In this document: piece by piece, positions 1-8,180 of the stretch
How the letters are laid out: the number at the start of each line of letters is the position of its first letter
Position numbering within the stretch: position 1 is the first letter of the stretch
Assembly (NCBI GenBank): GCA_035551355.1
Contig: DASZNF010000091.1
Coordinates: forward strand, 1 to 55,682
DNA: 55,682 nucleotides
Source: DATATV01 sp035551355
GTDB taxonomy: Bacteria > Actinomycetota > Actinomycetes > Mycobacteriales > Pseudonocardiaceae
Reading direction: 5' to 3'
Notes under the pieces: generated by a model
What the model was told of the DNA's origin: nothing
Database searches by the model: none
What the model saw: only the letters and a program-made list of their open reading frames with translations
Position numbers and translations under genes: made by a program

Positions 1-208
1 TCATGCCGTGCGTCTGCAACAGGGTGCCGGCCTTGATCTCGGCGCGGATGGTGGCTGCCGCGTTCGGATTGGCGGCGATGCCGGGAGTGGCGGTGGGCAC
101 GGTGGGCGCCGCCTGCGCGGTGAGTGCGGACAGAGCCGTCAGTGTCGCAACGCCGAGGGATAAGAGCACGCCTCTTCTTCGCCTCGAAGACCATCTCGAT
201 TCGGACAA
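1..208 (-). CDS. Secreted protein, N-terminal fragment (cut by left edge)
   Basis: The reading frame enters from the left edge on the minus strand. It encodes a basic N-terminus (four Arg in a row), a hydrophobic stretch (GVLLSLGVATLTALSAL) and an Ala-rich cleavage region (TAQAA), so it is a classical signal peptide. The mature part starts Pro/Thr/Ala-rich. I chose a TTG start at 206-208 because a strong GAGGAGG ribosome site lies 4-5 bases upstream; a GTG further in is possible. An ATG in another frame just inside the start gives no sensible protein. Only 69 codons are visible, so the enzyme class cannot be told. It is divergent from the GH3 gene and exported. Confidence 0.6.
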   Translation of the reverse strand, partial: MSESRWSSRRRRGVLLSLGVATLTALSALTAQAAPTVPTATPGIAANPNAAATIRAEIKAGTLLQTHGM

Positions 209-518
209 AATTCCTCCTCGGTGGGTGACTGGACGAGCTGAGCTTTCCGTGAATTCCGCGTGAAGAGCATCCGTCTTTCGTAGGCGACAAACCCGACGAC
301 CGGCTCAGACCAGATGGCGGTCACTCACATGGCGGCGGACCACTGTGGACCAGCGGTCTTGGCCGGAAAGACGAGCGAATTTACGAACTCGTCATCCTGG
401 CGATTGGCTCCGCGCAACCTATTGACTACACAGCTGGCGCGGTCAAGGCTGACACCGCCCCGTTATCGATCAAGTCGGTGATAGCGGCGGATCACGAATC
501 ACAGCGGTAGGAGTCCCG
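209..518. other. Divergent intergenic region
   Basis: This gap holds the promoters of the left-edge secreted protein and the beta-glucosidase. I see a TTGACT-like -35 at 422-427 but no convincing -10 at the right distance. I also see no GAGCGCTC-type CebR operator, so cellobiose control cannot be argued. One copy of the recurring word CCACTGTGGA lies at 340-349. No gene is visible. Confidence 0.4.
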
Positions 519-2834
519 ATGAGAAGAAAGCGCTTACTTCGCCAGCGATCGGTAATCGCGGTCGCGGCTGCGGTCGGCACGGTAGCAGCGTCCGTGATCG
601 TCGCGGGCAGTTCCGGTTCGGCGATCGCCGATAACCAGCCCTTGTACCTCAACCAGCAGGCTTCCGCCCAGGCTCGGGCGAACGACCTGGTCGGCCGCAT
701 GACGCTGGCCGAGAAGATCGGGCAGATGACCCAGATCGAGGTCAGCCAGATCGTCGGCGACTGCAACTACGGCGCGGGCCCGCTCAACCCGACCTGCGCG
801 CAGAACGTGCTCGGCAACCTCGCGGTCGGCTCCATCCTCTCCGGCGGTGGCTCCCCGCCCACCGAGGACATCAACGGAGCTGACACCCCGGCCGACTGGG
901 CGAACGCGATCAACGCCATCCAGAACTACGCGATCGCGCACAACCCGCTGCACATCCCGATCATCTACGGCGCCGACGTGGTGCACGGGCACAACGACGT
1001 GCTGGGCACCACCCTGTTCCCGGCGCAGCTGGGCCAGGGCGCGACCTACGATCCGGCGCTGACCCAGCAGATCGAGGCCTCCGCCGGGAAATCGGCGCTG
1101 GCCACCAACGTGCACTGGGCGTTCGGCCCGGTCGCCGACGTGGACCGGGACACCCGGTGGGGCCGCTACAGCGAATCCTTCGGCGAGGACCCGACGCTGG
1201 ACTCGGTGCTGGAAGCCGCGGGCGTGGCCGGGCTGCAGACCAATTCCCAGGAAGCCGCCACGGTCAAGCACTTCGCCGGTTACGGCGCGGCCAGCTCGGG
1301 CCAGGATCGCACCGACGCGGACATGTCGCTGCGCTGGTTCTCCGACGATGAGCTGCCCTCCTACGCCGGTGGGCTCAACGCCGGCGCGGACACCGTGATG
1401 GTGGACTCCGGGGCGATCAACGGCGTGCCCGCCACCTCGTCGCACTACCTGCTCACCACGGTGCTGCGCCAGCAGCTGCACTTCACCGGCATCGTGGTCA
1501 GCGACTGGCAGGACATCCTTGCCCTGCAACAGACCTACCACGTGGCCGCCGACTACGAGCACGCCGCGGCGCTGGCCGTCAACGCGGGCGTGGACATGGC
1601 TATGGAGCCCTACAACGCGCCCGGTTTCGAGTCCGCGGTGACCTCGGCCGTGCACGACGGGCTGATCAGCCCGGCCCGGATCACCCAGGCGGCCGAGCGG
1701 GTGCTGGAACTGAAGTTCCGCACCGGCGTGTTCGACCACCCCTACGTGGACGCGTCCAAGGCCAACCAGATCCTCGGCATGGACACCGGGCTGGCCCGGA
1801 CCGCGGCCGCGGAGTCCTCAGTGGTGCTGCAGAACAACAACAACGCGCTGCCGCTGCCCGCGTCCGCGCACGTCACGGTGACCGGCCCGAACGCCGACTC
1901 GATCCCGGCCACCCTTGGCGGCTGGAGCATCGGCTGGCAGGGCGTGCCCGACGGCAGCCCGGAGACCGCGGTGACCGTCCTGAAAGGACTGACCAGCGCC
2001 GGTGGCGCCAACGTGAGCTACGCGTCGACCCAGGCCCAGGCGGTGGCCGCGGCGGGCAAGACCGACGACTACGTGGTCGTGGTCGGCAACGGGCCCGGCG
2101 CGGAAGGACCGAACGACAAGAAGGATCCGAGCCTGCCCGCCGATCAGCAAGCGCTGGTCAGCTCGCTGGTGGCCACCGGAAAGCCGGTGATCGTGGTGGT
2201 CGTGGACGACCGTCCGCTGGCCATGGGCTCGCTGGTGTCCTCCTCCGGCGGGATCACCGCGGCCGGTCTGGTGATGGCCTGGCGGCCGGGCACCGAAGGC
2301 GGCGACGGGGTGGCCGATGTGTTGTACGGCAAGGTGAATCCCAGCGGACGGCTGCCGGTCTCCTGGCCATCGGAGAACACCGACAACCCGAACAGCTACC
2401 TGCTGCTGACCATGCCGAGCACCAACGCCAACGCGGCCACGGTCTACAACCCGCTCTACGCCTTCGGGGCCGGGCTGTCCTACACCTCGTACTCGTTCGG
2501 CACGGTGGCCGCGACCAGAAGCGGCAACTCGGTCACCGTGCGGGTCGGGGTGAGCAACACCGGCGCCCGGGCCGGTGACCTGGTGGTTCCGGTGTACGTG
2601 TCGCAGCCGGTCAGCGATCCGCTGGTGCCGGCCAAGCGACTGGTCGGCTTCACCCGGGTCCAGTTGGCCGCGGGCCAGCAGACGACCGCGACGGTCACGG
2701 TGCCGTTGTCCCGGCTGGCGATCACCGGCGGAGACATCGACTCCAGTCAGGCGCCGTCGGTGGAACACGGTCAGTACGTGTTCTCCTCCGGCGCGCTGTC
2801 CTCGGCCGGCAGCACGTCTTCACTGAACCTGTGA
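519..2834 (+). CDS. Secreted GH3 beta-glucosidase / exo-beta-glucanase
   Basis: This 771-residue secreted enzyme removes glucose from the non-reducing ends of beta-glucans or cello-oligosaccharides outside the cell. Residues 1-38 are a signal peptide (RRKRLLRQR, then a hydrophobic core). The GH3 TIM barrel spans about 55-400, with the conserved KHFAGYG (K250, H251) and the nucleophile D329 in VVSDW. The alpha/beta sandwich follows; E529 in GAEG sits where the acid/base of the barley ExoI type lies. An Fn3-like domain closes the protein (about 680-765). The start has TAGGAG five bases upstream. It is monocistronic, ended by a strong hairpin. The exact linkage preference cannot be read from sequence. 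Confidence 0.93.
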   Translation: MRRKRLLRQRSVIAVAAAVGTVAASVIVAGSSGSAIADNQPLYLNQQASAQARANDLVGRMTLAEKIGQMTQIEVSQIVGDCNYGAGPLNPTCAQNVLGNLAVGSILSGGGSPPTEDINGADTPADWANAINAIQNYAIAHNPLHIPIIYGADVVHGHNDVLGTTLFPAQLGQGATYDPALTQQIEASAGKSALATNVHWAFGPVADVDRDTRWGRYSESFGEDPTLDSVLEAAGVAGLQTNSQEAATVKHFAGYGAASSGQDRTDADMSLRWFSDDELPSYAGGLNAGADTVMVDSGAINGVPATSSHYLLTTVLRQQLHFTGIVVSDWQDILALQQTYHVAADYEHAAALAVNAGVDMAMEPYNAPGFESAVTSAVHDGLISPARITQAAERVLELKFRTGVFDHPYVDASKANQILGMDTGLARTAAAESSVVLQNNNNALPLPASAHVTVTGPNADSIPATLGGWSIGWQGVPDGSPETAVTVLKGLTSAGGANVSYASTQAQAVAAAGKTDDYVVVVGNGPGAEGPNDKKDPSLPADQQALVSSLVATGKPVIVVVVDDRPLAMGSLVSSSGGITAAGLVMAWRPGTEGGDGVADVLYGKVNPSGRLPVSWPSENTDNPNSYLLLTMPSTNANAATVYNPLYAFGAGLSYTSYSFGTVAATRSGNSVTVRVGVSNTGARAGDLVVPVYVSQPVSDPLVPAKRLVGFTRVQLAAGQQTTATVTVPLSRLAITGGDIDSSQAPSVEHGQYVFSSGALSSAGSTSSLNL

Positions 2835-2853
2835 GCTGAAATCCCGGTAGGTC

Positions 2854-2893
2854 CGCGGGGAGTGCGGTCGGTCACCCGGCCGCACTCCCCGCG
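2854..2893 (+). terminator. Intrinsic terminator-like hairpin after the GH3 gene
   Basis: A perfect 14-bp stem (CGCGGGGAGTGCGG at 2854-2867 and its complement at 2880-2893) encloses a 12-base loop, 20 bases after the stop codon. There is no T tract, as is common in actinomycetes. Confidence 0.8.
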
Positions 2894-2998
2894 CCCGGTA
2901 ACCCTTTCCATGGTCCACTGGACACGGACCGCCGAAGGCGGGCAGGCTGGACATGCGAAAAACCTGTCGAACGACAAAGGACGATCGAGCGCTGCCAG

Positions 2999-5005
2999 AT
3001 GCTGGTGAAACCGGGCAAGGTGCTGGACGACGGCCGCTACCGGCTGATCGAATCGTATGGCGCCAATGAGCGGGCGGGGTTGGAGTTCTGGCGAGCCCAC
3101 GACACCCGCCTGACCCGTGATGTCGCGCTGACCCTGCTGCTGGGCGATTCCGCCGATCCGGACGCGGCGGCCAACGGCCGGTCCATGAGCAGCTGGGTGC
3201 GCCGGGCCGGCACCGAATCCGCCGCGCTGGCCCGGGTGCTGGACGTGCTCGGGCCGGACGATCTGGCCCGCTCCGAGGGCCTGCTGTGCCTGGTGGTCGC
3301 CGAGTGGACCGAGGGCGTGGAGCTGCGCGAGATCACCCGCCGCGGCCCGGTCGCCCCGCTGGCCGCCTGCCGGTTGCTGCGGCCCCTGGTGGGCGCGGCC
3401 GACCAGGCCCACCACACCGCGGTGATGCTGGGCATCGACGGCCCGGACCGGATCCGGGTCAACGGCCAGGGCATGGCCACGCTGGCCTTCCCCGGCCCCG
3501 CCCCGGGCAGCAGCGCGCGGGCCGACGTGCGCGGCCTCGGCGAGCTGCTCTACCTGCTGCTGACCGGCGCGGAGGCAGGCACCACCACCCCGCACCGGGT
3601 ACCTCGGGACCTGTCGCTGATCGCCATGCTCAGCCTGGACGACACCAGCGCCGGTGGCATCCGCACCTGTGGGCCGCTGCTGTCCGTGCTGGACCGGGTG
3701 ATCCGGGACGAGGTGGACGCCCCCGCGCCCGAGCCGCCGGCCCCGCCCCGCGAGCCCGAGCCGCGCCCGGTCCGGCGGGCCAGCCTGTCCCAGCGGTTCC
3801 GGGCCATCCGCGGCGACCGCCCGGCCACTCCGGAACCCGAGCCCGCCCGCGAACCCGAGGGCAGCGGCGTCATCAACGGGTCGATCCCGATCGCCTGGCC
3901 CGGCGCGTCCTCCGAGCCAACCGGGGAGATCACCCCGCAACCGGTGGCCGACCAGCCGCAGGGCGGGCGGCACGAGCTGCCGGAGGACCACACCACCCAG
4001 CTGGAGCCGGTCGCTGCGGAGGAACCGGACGCGCACACCGGGCTGATCAGCCCGCAGCCGCTGATCGTGGAGCCGTCCGCTCCAGACGAGCACCGCCAGG
4101 AGCACCCGCACGAACGGACCGAGGTGATCGCCCCGGTGCCGTTGTCCGGGATCATCACCGACCCGCAGAACCCCACCGAACAGATCGCCACCGCGACGAT
4201 CGCCGCCGAAGGGTTCCCCGGCTCGGCGATCCCGGACGAGGCCGGGCCGGAATCGCACACCCGGTCCCAGCCGCGCACCCCGACCAGCCGGCCACCCAAC
4301 CGCCCGGGCAGCGGCGGCCCGGACAACCGGGGCCGGATCGCCGGGCGGCGCCGGCTGGCCGTGCTCACCGCCGTGCTGACCGTGGGCGCGCTGGCCCTGG
4401 TGGTGTGGATGGGCACCCAGATCGCCGGGTTCTTCAACGCCGACAAACCCGAGGCCGGGTCGGTCGCGGTGTCCTCGTCGCCCAGCGCCGGCCGCGAACC
4501 GCTGGTCCGGCCGACCACGACGGTGCCCCCGACCACCCCGCCCAGCAGCGCCGCGCCCCCGCCGCCGGCCCCGATCGGGGTCTCCGGCGCGCAGGAGTAC
4601 CTGGTCAGCGGATCGCCGGACAACCCGGGCAAGATCGGCCTTGCGGTCGACGGCAATCCCGGCACCGGCTGGCCGACCGCGCAGTACCGGCAGCAGTTCC
4701 CCAGCTTCCTGCCCGGCATCGGGGTGATGATCACCTTCAACCAACCCGAACGGGTGACGTCGGTGGCCATCGACTCGCCCAGCGCGGGCACCGTGGTCGA
4801 ACTGCACGCCGCCCCGTCCACCGACCCCTCTCTCGGTGACACCCAGGTGCTGGGCACCGCGACGTTGACCAGTGGCACCACCACGATCCCGGTGAACATG
4901 GCCGCGCCCACCGGTCATCTGCTGGTGTGGATCACCCAGTTGGGACCGGGCAGCGGTGGTTACCAGACCACCATCAACGAGATCACCTGCCTGGGCACGC
5001 CCTGA
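2999..5005 (+). CDS. Membrane-anchored pseudokinase with extracellular beta-sandwich domain
   Basis: This 668-residue protein starts with a Ser/Thr-kinase-like fold (about 1-200; DGRYRLIE opening, ADVRGLGELLYLLLTG near its end). The beta3 lysine is missing (DVALTLLLG instead of VALK) and there is no HRD or DFG motif, so it should be catalytically dead. A long Pro/Glu-rich linker (about 240-445), one transmembrane helix (about 453-475), a Pro/Thr linker and a discoidin/NPCBM-like beta-sandwich (about 530-668) follow. This order matches the accessory part of mycobacterial MurJ (Rv3910), but without the flippase. By analogy it may bind an FHA protein inside and sugar outside. No strong ribosome site precedes the ATG. 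Function is inferred. Confidence 0.8.
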   Translation: MLVKPGKVLDDGRYRLIESYGANERAGLEFWRAHDTRLTRDVALTLLLGDSADPDAAANGRSMSSWVRRAGTESAALARVLDVLGPDDLARSEGLLCLVVAEWTEGVELREITRRGPVAPLAACRLLRPLVGAADQAHHTAVMLGIDGPDRIRVNGQGMATLAFPGPAPGSSARADVRGLGELLYLLLTGAEAGTTTPHRVPRDLSLIAMLSLDDTSAGGIRTCGPLLSVLDRVIRDEVDAPAPEPPAPPREPEPRPVRRASLSQRFRAIRGDRPATPEPEPAREPEGSGVINGSIPIAWPGASSEPTGEITPQPVADQPQGGRHELPEDHTTQLEPVAAEEPDAHTGLISPQPLIVEPSAPDEHRQEHPHERTEVIAPVPLSGIITDPQNPTEQIATATIAAEGFPGSAIPDEAGPESHTRSQPRTPTSRPPNRPGSGGPDNRGRIAGRRRLAVLTAVLTVGALALVVWMGTQIAGFFNADKPEAGSVAVSSSPSAGREPLVRPTTTVPPTTPPSSAAPPPPAPIGVSGAQEYLVSGSPDNPGKIGLAVDGNPGTGWPTAQYRQQFPSFLPGIGVMITFNQPERVTSVAIDSPSAGTVVELHAAPSTDPSLGDTQVLGTATLTSGTTTIPVNMAAPTGHLLVWITQLGPGSGGYQTTINEITCLGTP

Positions 5006-5044
5006 ACTGCGCGAACACCTCGGGCAGAATTTTTTTCGCGGATG

Positions 5045-5068
5045 TGTCGATCCGGCGTGTCCCCGATC
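5045..5068 (+). promoter_or_regulatory. Candidate ECF42-type promoter
   Basis: TGTCGA at 5045-5050 is followed 13 bases later by CGATC (5064-5068), some 60 bases before the DGPF gene. As I recall the published description, ECF42 sigma factors use TGTCGA and CGA/TC elements upstream of DGPF genes. This would let the downstream sigma factor control its own locus. The match is by eye. Confidence 0.5.
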
Positions 5069-5127
5069 GACGCGTTGGTGACAAGCGAGGTTCGATCAGC
5101 GAATCCGCGAGCGTGAGGGAGACCGCA

Positions 5128-5550
5128 ATGCGAGTCATGGTGCTGGTGAAGGCGAACGACGAGACCGAGGCCGGCGCGCTGCCCAAGCAGGAGGACCTGG
5201 CCTCCATGGGCAAGTTCAACGAGGAACTGGTCAACGCGGGCGTGATGCTGGCCGGTGAGGGCCTGCACGACAGCAGCAAGGGTGCCCGGGTGAACTACAC
5301 CGGAGAAGGCACGACCGTGCTGGACGGCCCGTTCACCGAGACAAAGGAACTGGTCGCCGGCTTCTGGCTCCTGCAGGTCAAGTCGATGGACGAGGCCGTT
5401 GAGTGGCTGCGCCGGGCGCCGTTCGGGCCGGGCAGCCAGGTGGAGATCCGGCGGATCTTCGAGGCCGAGGACTTCGGCGCCGAGCTCACCCCCGAGCTGC
5501 GCGAGAAGGAGGCCGAGCTGCGCGCCCGCTCGGCCGCCCAGCAGAAGTAA
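5128..5550 (+). CDS. YCII-related DGPF-domain protein
   Basis: This 140-residue protein belongs to the YCII/DGPF family. It has the family-naming LDGPFTETKELVAGFWL motif in the middle and an N-terminus MRVMVLVKA typical of the fold. I chose the ATG at 5128 because TGAGGGAGA lies just upstream; longer in-frame starts add non-conserved sequence. The gene sits 49 bases before an ECF42-type sigma factor, the classical partnership of this family. Biochemical role is unknown; the family is thought to form small dimeric alpha-beta barrels that may bind or convert a small molecule. The C-terminal 25 residues are charged and probably helical. Confidence 0.88.
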   Translation: MRVMVLVKANDETEAGALPKQEDLASMGKFNEELVNAGVMLAGEGLHDSSKGARVNYTGEGTTVLDGPFTETKELVAGFWLLQVKSMDEAVEWLRRAPFGPGSQVEIRRIFEAEDFGAELTPELREKEAELRARSAAQQK

Positions 5551-5599
5551 GTCGTGTTGGTCCGGGTTCGCCACGGCTGAGGTGCTGTAATCATCAGCC

Positions 5600-6865
5600 G
5601 TGGCGGCTACGGACACCCACCGGACGATCGACGCGGTCTGGCGGATCGAGTCGGCGCGGCTGATCGCCGGGCTGGCCGGTCTCGTGCGCGATGTCGGCCT
5701 GGCCGAGGAACTGGCGCAGGACGCGCTGGTGGCGGCGCTGGAGCAGTGGCCCTCCGCAGGGGTGCCGGACAACCCGGGCGCCTGGCTGATGGCCACCGCC
5801 AAGCACCGCGCGATCGACCACATCCGCCGCGACCAGCGGCTGCAACGCAAGGTCGCCGAGATCGGCCGGGACCTGGAGACCCAGGGCGACGTGCCGGGGC
5901 CGGAGCCGGACGAGCACCAGATCAGCGACGACCTGCTGCGCCTGGTGTTCGTGGCCTGCCACCCGGTGCTGTCCACCGAGGCGCGGGTGGCGCTGACCCT
6001 GCGGCTGCTGGGCGGGCTGACCACCCCCGAGATCGCCCGCGCGTTCCTGGTGCCCGAGGCCACCGTGGCCCAACGGATCGTGCGGGCCAAGAAAACCCTG
6101 GCCCGCAGGCAGATTCCGTTCGAGGTGCCGGAGGGCGCGGAACTCGCGGCGCGGCTGTCCTCGGTCCTTGAGGTGATCTACCTGATCTTCAACGAGGGCT
6201 ACTCGGCCACCGCGGGCGAGGACTGGATGCGGCCGGGCCTGTGTGAGGACGCGCTGCGGCTGGGCCGGGTGCTGGCCGGGCTGATGCCGCGCGAGCCGGA
6301 AGTGCACGGCCTGGCCGCGCTGCTGGAGTTGCAGGCCTCCCGCTCCCGGGCCCGGCTGGGCCCCGGCGGTGTGCCGGTGTTGCTGCTGGACCAGGATCGG
6401 GCCCGCTGGGACCAGCTGCTCATCGGCCGCGGCCTGGCCGCGCTGGAGCAGGCCGAACAGCTGGGTGGCCGCACCGGCCCGTACGCCCTGCAGGCCGCGA
6501 TCGCCGCCTGCCACGCCCGGGCACATCGAGCTGACGACACCGACTGGGCCCGGATCGCCGCGCTGTACACCGAACTGGCCGCCCGGGTGCCCTCCCCGGT
6601 GGTGGAGCTGAACCGGGCGGTCGCGCTGGGCATGGCGTTCGGGCCGGAGGCCGGGTTGGTGCTGGTCGACGAGCTGGTCGACGACCCCGCGCTCGCCGGC
6701 TACCACCTGTTGCCCTCGGTGCGCGGCGATCTGCTGGCCAAACTCGGCCGCTACGCCGAGGCCCGCACCGAGTTCGAACGGGCCGCCGCGCTGACCCGCA
6801 ACAGCCGGGAACGCACCCTGCTGCTGGATCGCGCGGCCGCTTGTCCCCCTGACCAGCGCTGCTGA
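5600..6865 (+). CDS. ECF42-group RNA polymerase sigma factor with C-terminal TPR-like extension
   Basis: This 421-residue sigma factor directs RNA polymerase to a small regulon, probably including the DGPF gene just upstream. Sigma region 2 (about 12-75; VGLAEELAQDALVAALEQW, then GAWLMATAKHRAIDHIRR) and region 4 (about 130-172; GGLTTPEIARAFLVPEATV) are clear. They are followed by about 240 residues of helical TPR-like repeats ending in YAEARTEFERAAAL. The extension and the adjacent DGPF gene define group ECF42, which lacks a classical anti-sigma factor; the C-terminus is thought to regulate activity. The start is GTG. No membrane anti-sigma gene is present, as expected. Confidence 0.9.
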   Translation: MAATDTHRTIDAVWRIESARLIAGLAGLVRDVGLAEELAQDALVAALEQWPSAGVPDNPGAWLMATAKHRAIDHIRRDQRLQRKVAEIGRDLETQGDVPGPEPDEHQISDDLLRLVFVACHPVLSTEARVALTLRLLGGLTTPEIARAFLVPEATVAQRIVRAKKTLARRQIPFEVPEGAELAARLSSVLEVIYLIFNEGYSATAGEDWMRPGLCEDALRLGRVLAGLMPREPEVHGLAALLELQASRSRARLGPGGVPVLLLDQDRARWDQLLIGRGLAALEQAEQLGGRTGPYALQAAIAACHARAHRADDTDWARIAALYTELAARVPSPVVELNRAVALGMAFGPEAGLVLVDELVDDPALAGYHLLPSVRGDLLAKLGRYAEARTEFERAAALTRNSRERTLLLDRAAACPPDQRC

Positions 6866-6866
6866 C

Positions 6867-6886
6867 GGGCCGGCCCGAACCGGCCC
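6867..6886. terminator. Bidirectional hairpin between convergent sigma genes
   Basis: GGGCCGG (6867-6873), loop CCCGAA, and CCGGCCC (6880-6886) fill the 22-base gap between the stop codons of the ECF and SigB genes. It could terminate both transcripts. Confidence 0.55.
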
Positions 6887-6887
6887 C

Positions 6888-7859
6888 TCAGGCCGACCAG
6901 GCCAGCAGGCTGGCGTTGCGGTCGGGCTGGCGCAGCTGGGCCAGCGCCTGCTTCTCCAGCTGGCGCACCCGCTCCCGGGTCAGCCCGATCCGCTTGGCCA
7001 CGTCCTGCAGGGTGGCCGGCTCGCCGCCGTGCAGGCCGTAACGCAGCGTCACGATCAGCGCCTCCCGCTCGGTCAGCGTGTTCAGCACCGATCGCAGCTC
7101 GTCCTGCAGCGCCTCGGCCTCCAGGCCTTCGGTGACGGACAGGGCCTCGGTGTCCTCGATCAGGTCGGACACCCGGGTCTCGCCCTCTTCGCCGACCGGC
7201 GCGTCCAGGCTGACCGTGTCCCGGCCGGCCCGGCGCAGGTCCACCACGTGCGCCAACGGCATGCCGAGCTTGTCGGCCAGTTCCTCCGCGGTGGGCGCGC
7301 GGTTGAGCTCGTTGTTCAGCTGGCGTTCCACCCGGTTGATCTTGGACAGCTCCTCGGCCACGTGGACCGGCAGCCGGATGGTGCGGCCCTGCATGGCCAG
7401 ACCCCGGTCGATGGCCTGGCGGATCCACCACATCGCGTAGGTGGAGAACTTGTAGCCCTTGGCGTAGTCGAACTTCTCCACCGCGCGGATCAGCCCCAGG
7501 TTGCCTTCCTGGACCACATCCAGGAAGGGCAGGCCGCGGTGCGAGTACTTCTTGGCCACCGACACGACCAACCGCAGGTTGGCCCGCACCATGTGGTCCT
7601 TGGCCCGCTGCCCGTCGCGGGCCAGCTGGGCCAGTTCCCGCCGGTAGCCCGGGTCCATGGCCGCGCTGTCCCCCGCGTCGGCGGCGCGGACCAGCTCGGC
7701 CGCGTACACCCCGGCCTCGATCCGCTTGGACAGGTCGACCTCCTGCTCGGCGGTCAGCAGGGGGGTGCTGCCGACCTCGCGCAGGTAGTATCCCACCAGG
7801 TCCGGCTCGTCGAAGGCGTCCTTGTTGTTGCGTACCACCACTTTCCGTTCCACAGCCAC
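6888..7859 (-). CDS. sigB: Group-2 principal-like sigma factor SigB
   Basis: This non-essential relative of the housekeeping sigma factor usually supports stress and stationary-phase transcription. At 323 residues it equals mycobacterial SigB in length. Region 1.2 (DLVGYYLREVG), region 2 (NLRLVVSVAKKYSHRG through the WWIRQAI helix), region 3 and region 4 (LTEREALIVTLRYGL, then GLTRERVRQLEKQAL) are intact. It lacks the long acidic N-terminus of the primary factor. I chose the GTG at 7857-7859 because GGAGGG lies about ten bases upstream; the second GTG at 7851-7853 is an alternative, and a longer reading to 7952 is poorly conserved in character. It is convergent with the ECF gene. Confidence 0.9.
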   Translation of the reverse strand: MAVERKVVVRNNKDAFDEPDLVGYYLREVGSTPLLTAEQEVDLSKRIEAGVYAAELVRAADAGDSAAMDPGYRRELAQLARDGQRAKDHMVRANLRLVVSVAKKYSHRGLPFLDVVQEGNLGLIRAVEKFDYAKGYKFSTYAMWWIRQAIDRGLAMQGRTIRLPVHVAEELSKINRVERQLNNELNRAPTAEELADKLGMPLAHVVDLRRAGRDTVSLDAPVGEEGETRVSDLIEDTEALSVTEGLEAEALQDELRSVLNTLTEREALIVTLRYGLHGGEPATLQDVAKRIGLTRERVRQLEKQALAQLRQPDRNASLLAWSA

Positions 7860-8180
7860 GTTCTCGAATCCCTCCGAACAGCGCCCGGGACACGCTCGCT
7901 CGCGCGTGTACTGTGAGAGGAACGTCCCCGGGTTCCGAGCATGACGAACCACGACTGAATTTTTTGGCCGCGGTGGCGAGCCCTTGTGCGTGTTCCGTGC
8001 CCGCGTCGTTCACAACGCGTGCGCGCCCGCGAACATTCCCACGGTATGGCCGAGTATGGCCGGTGAGCGGCGTCACCCCGACAGTGGGTTGCGATATCCG
8101 GGTGAATTCGTCGGCGCCGGAACACGGACGCGGGAGAATTCCGCTGGCCACGCAACGACGCGCGGAGGGCGGATCGGCTC
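7860..8180. other. Divergent intergenic region of sigB and the SGNH hydrolase
   Basis: No gene is visible. A GGAAC/GTTCC inverted repeat (7919-7936) lies about 60 bases upstream of sigB and could be an operator or part of a stress promoter. I cannot place confident -10/-35 pairs. Confidence 0.35.

Noticed and set aside
3..263. Plus-strand 86-codon frame at the left edge
   Set aside because: The minus strand there encodes a clear signal peptide with a strong ribosome site; the plus frame has no ribosome site and random-looking sequence.
2771..4918. Minus-strand 715-codon open frame opposite the pseudokinase gene
   Set aside because: High-GC DNA keeps opposite frames open. The composition (Gly, Arg, Ala, Gln) and lack of motifs show a shadow of the real gene.
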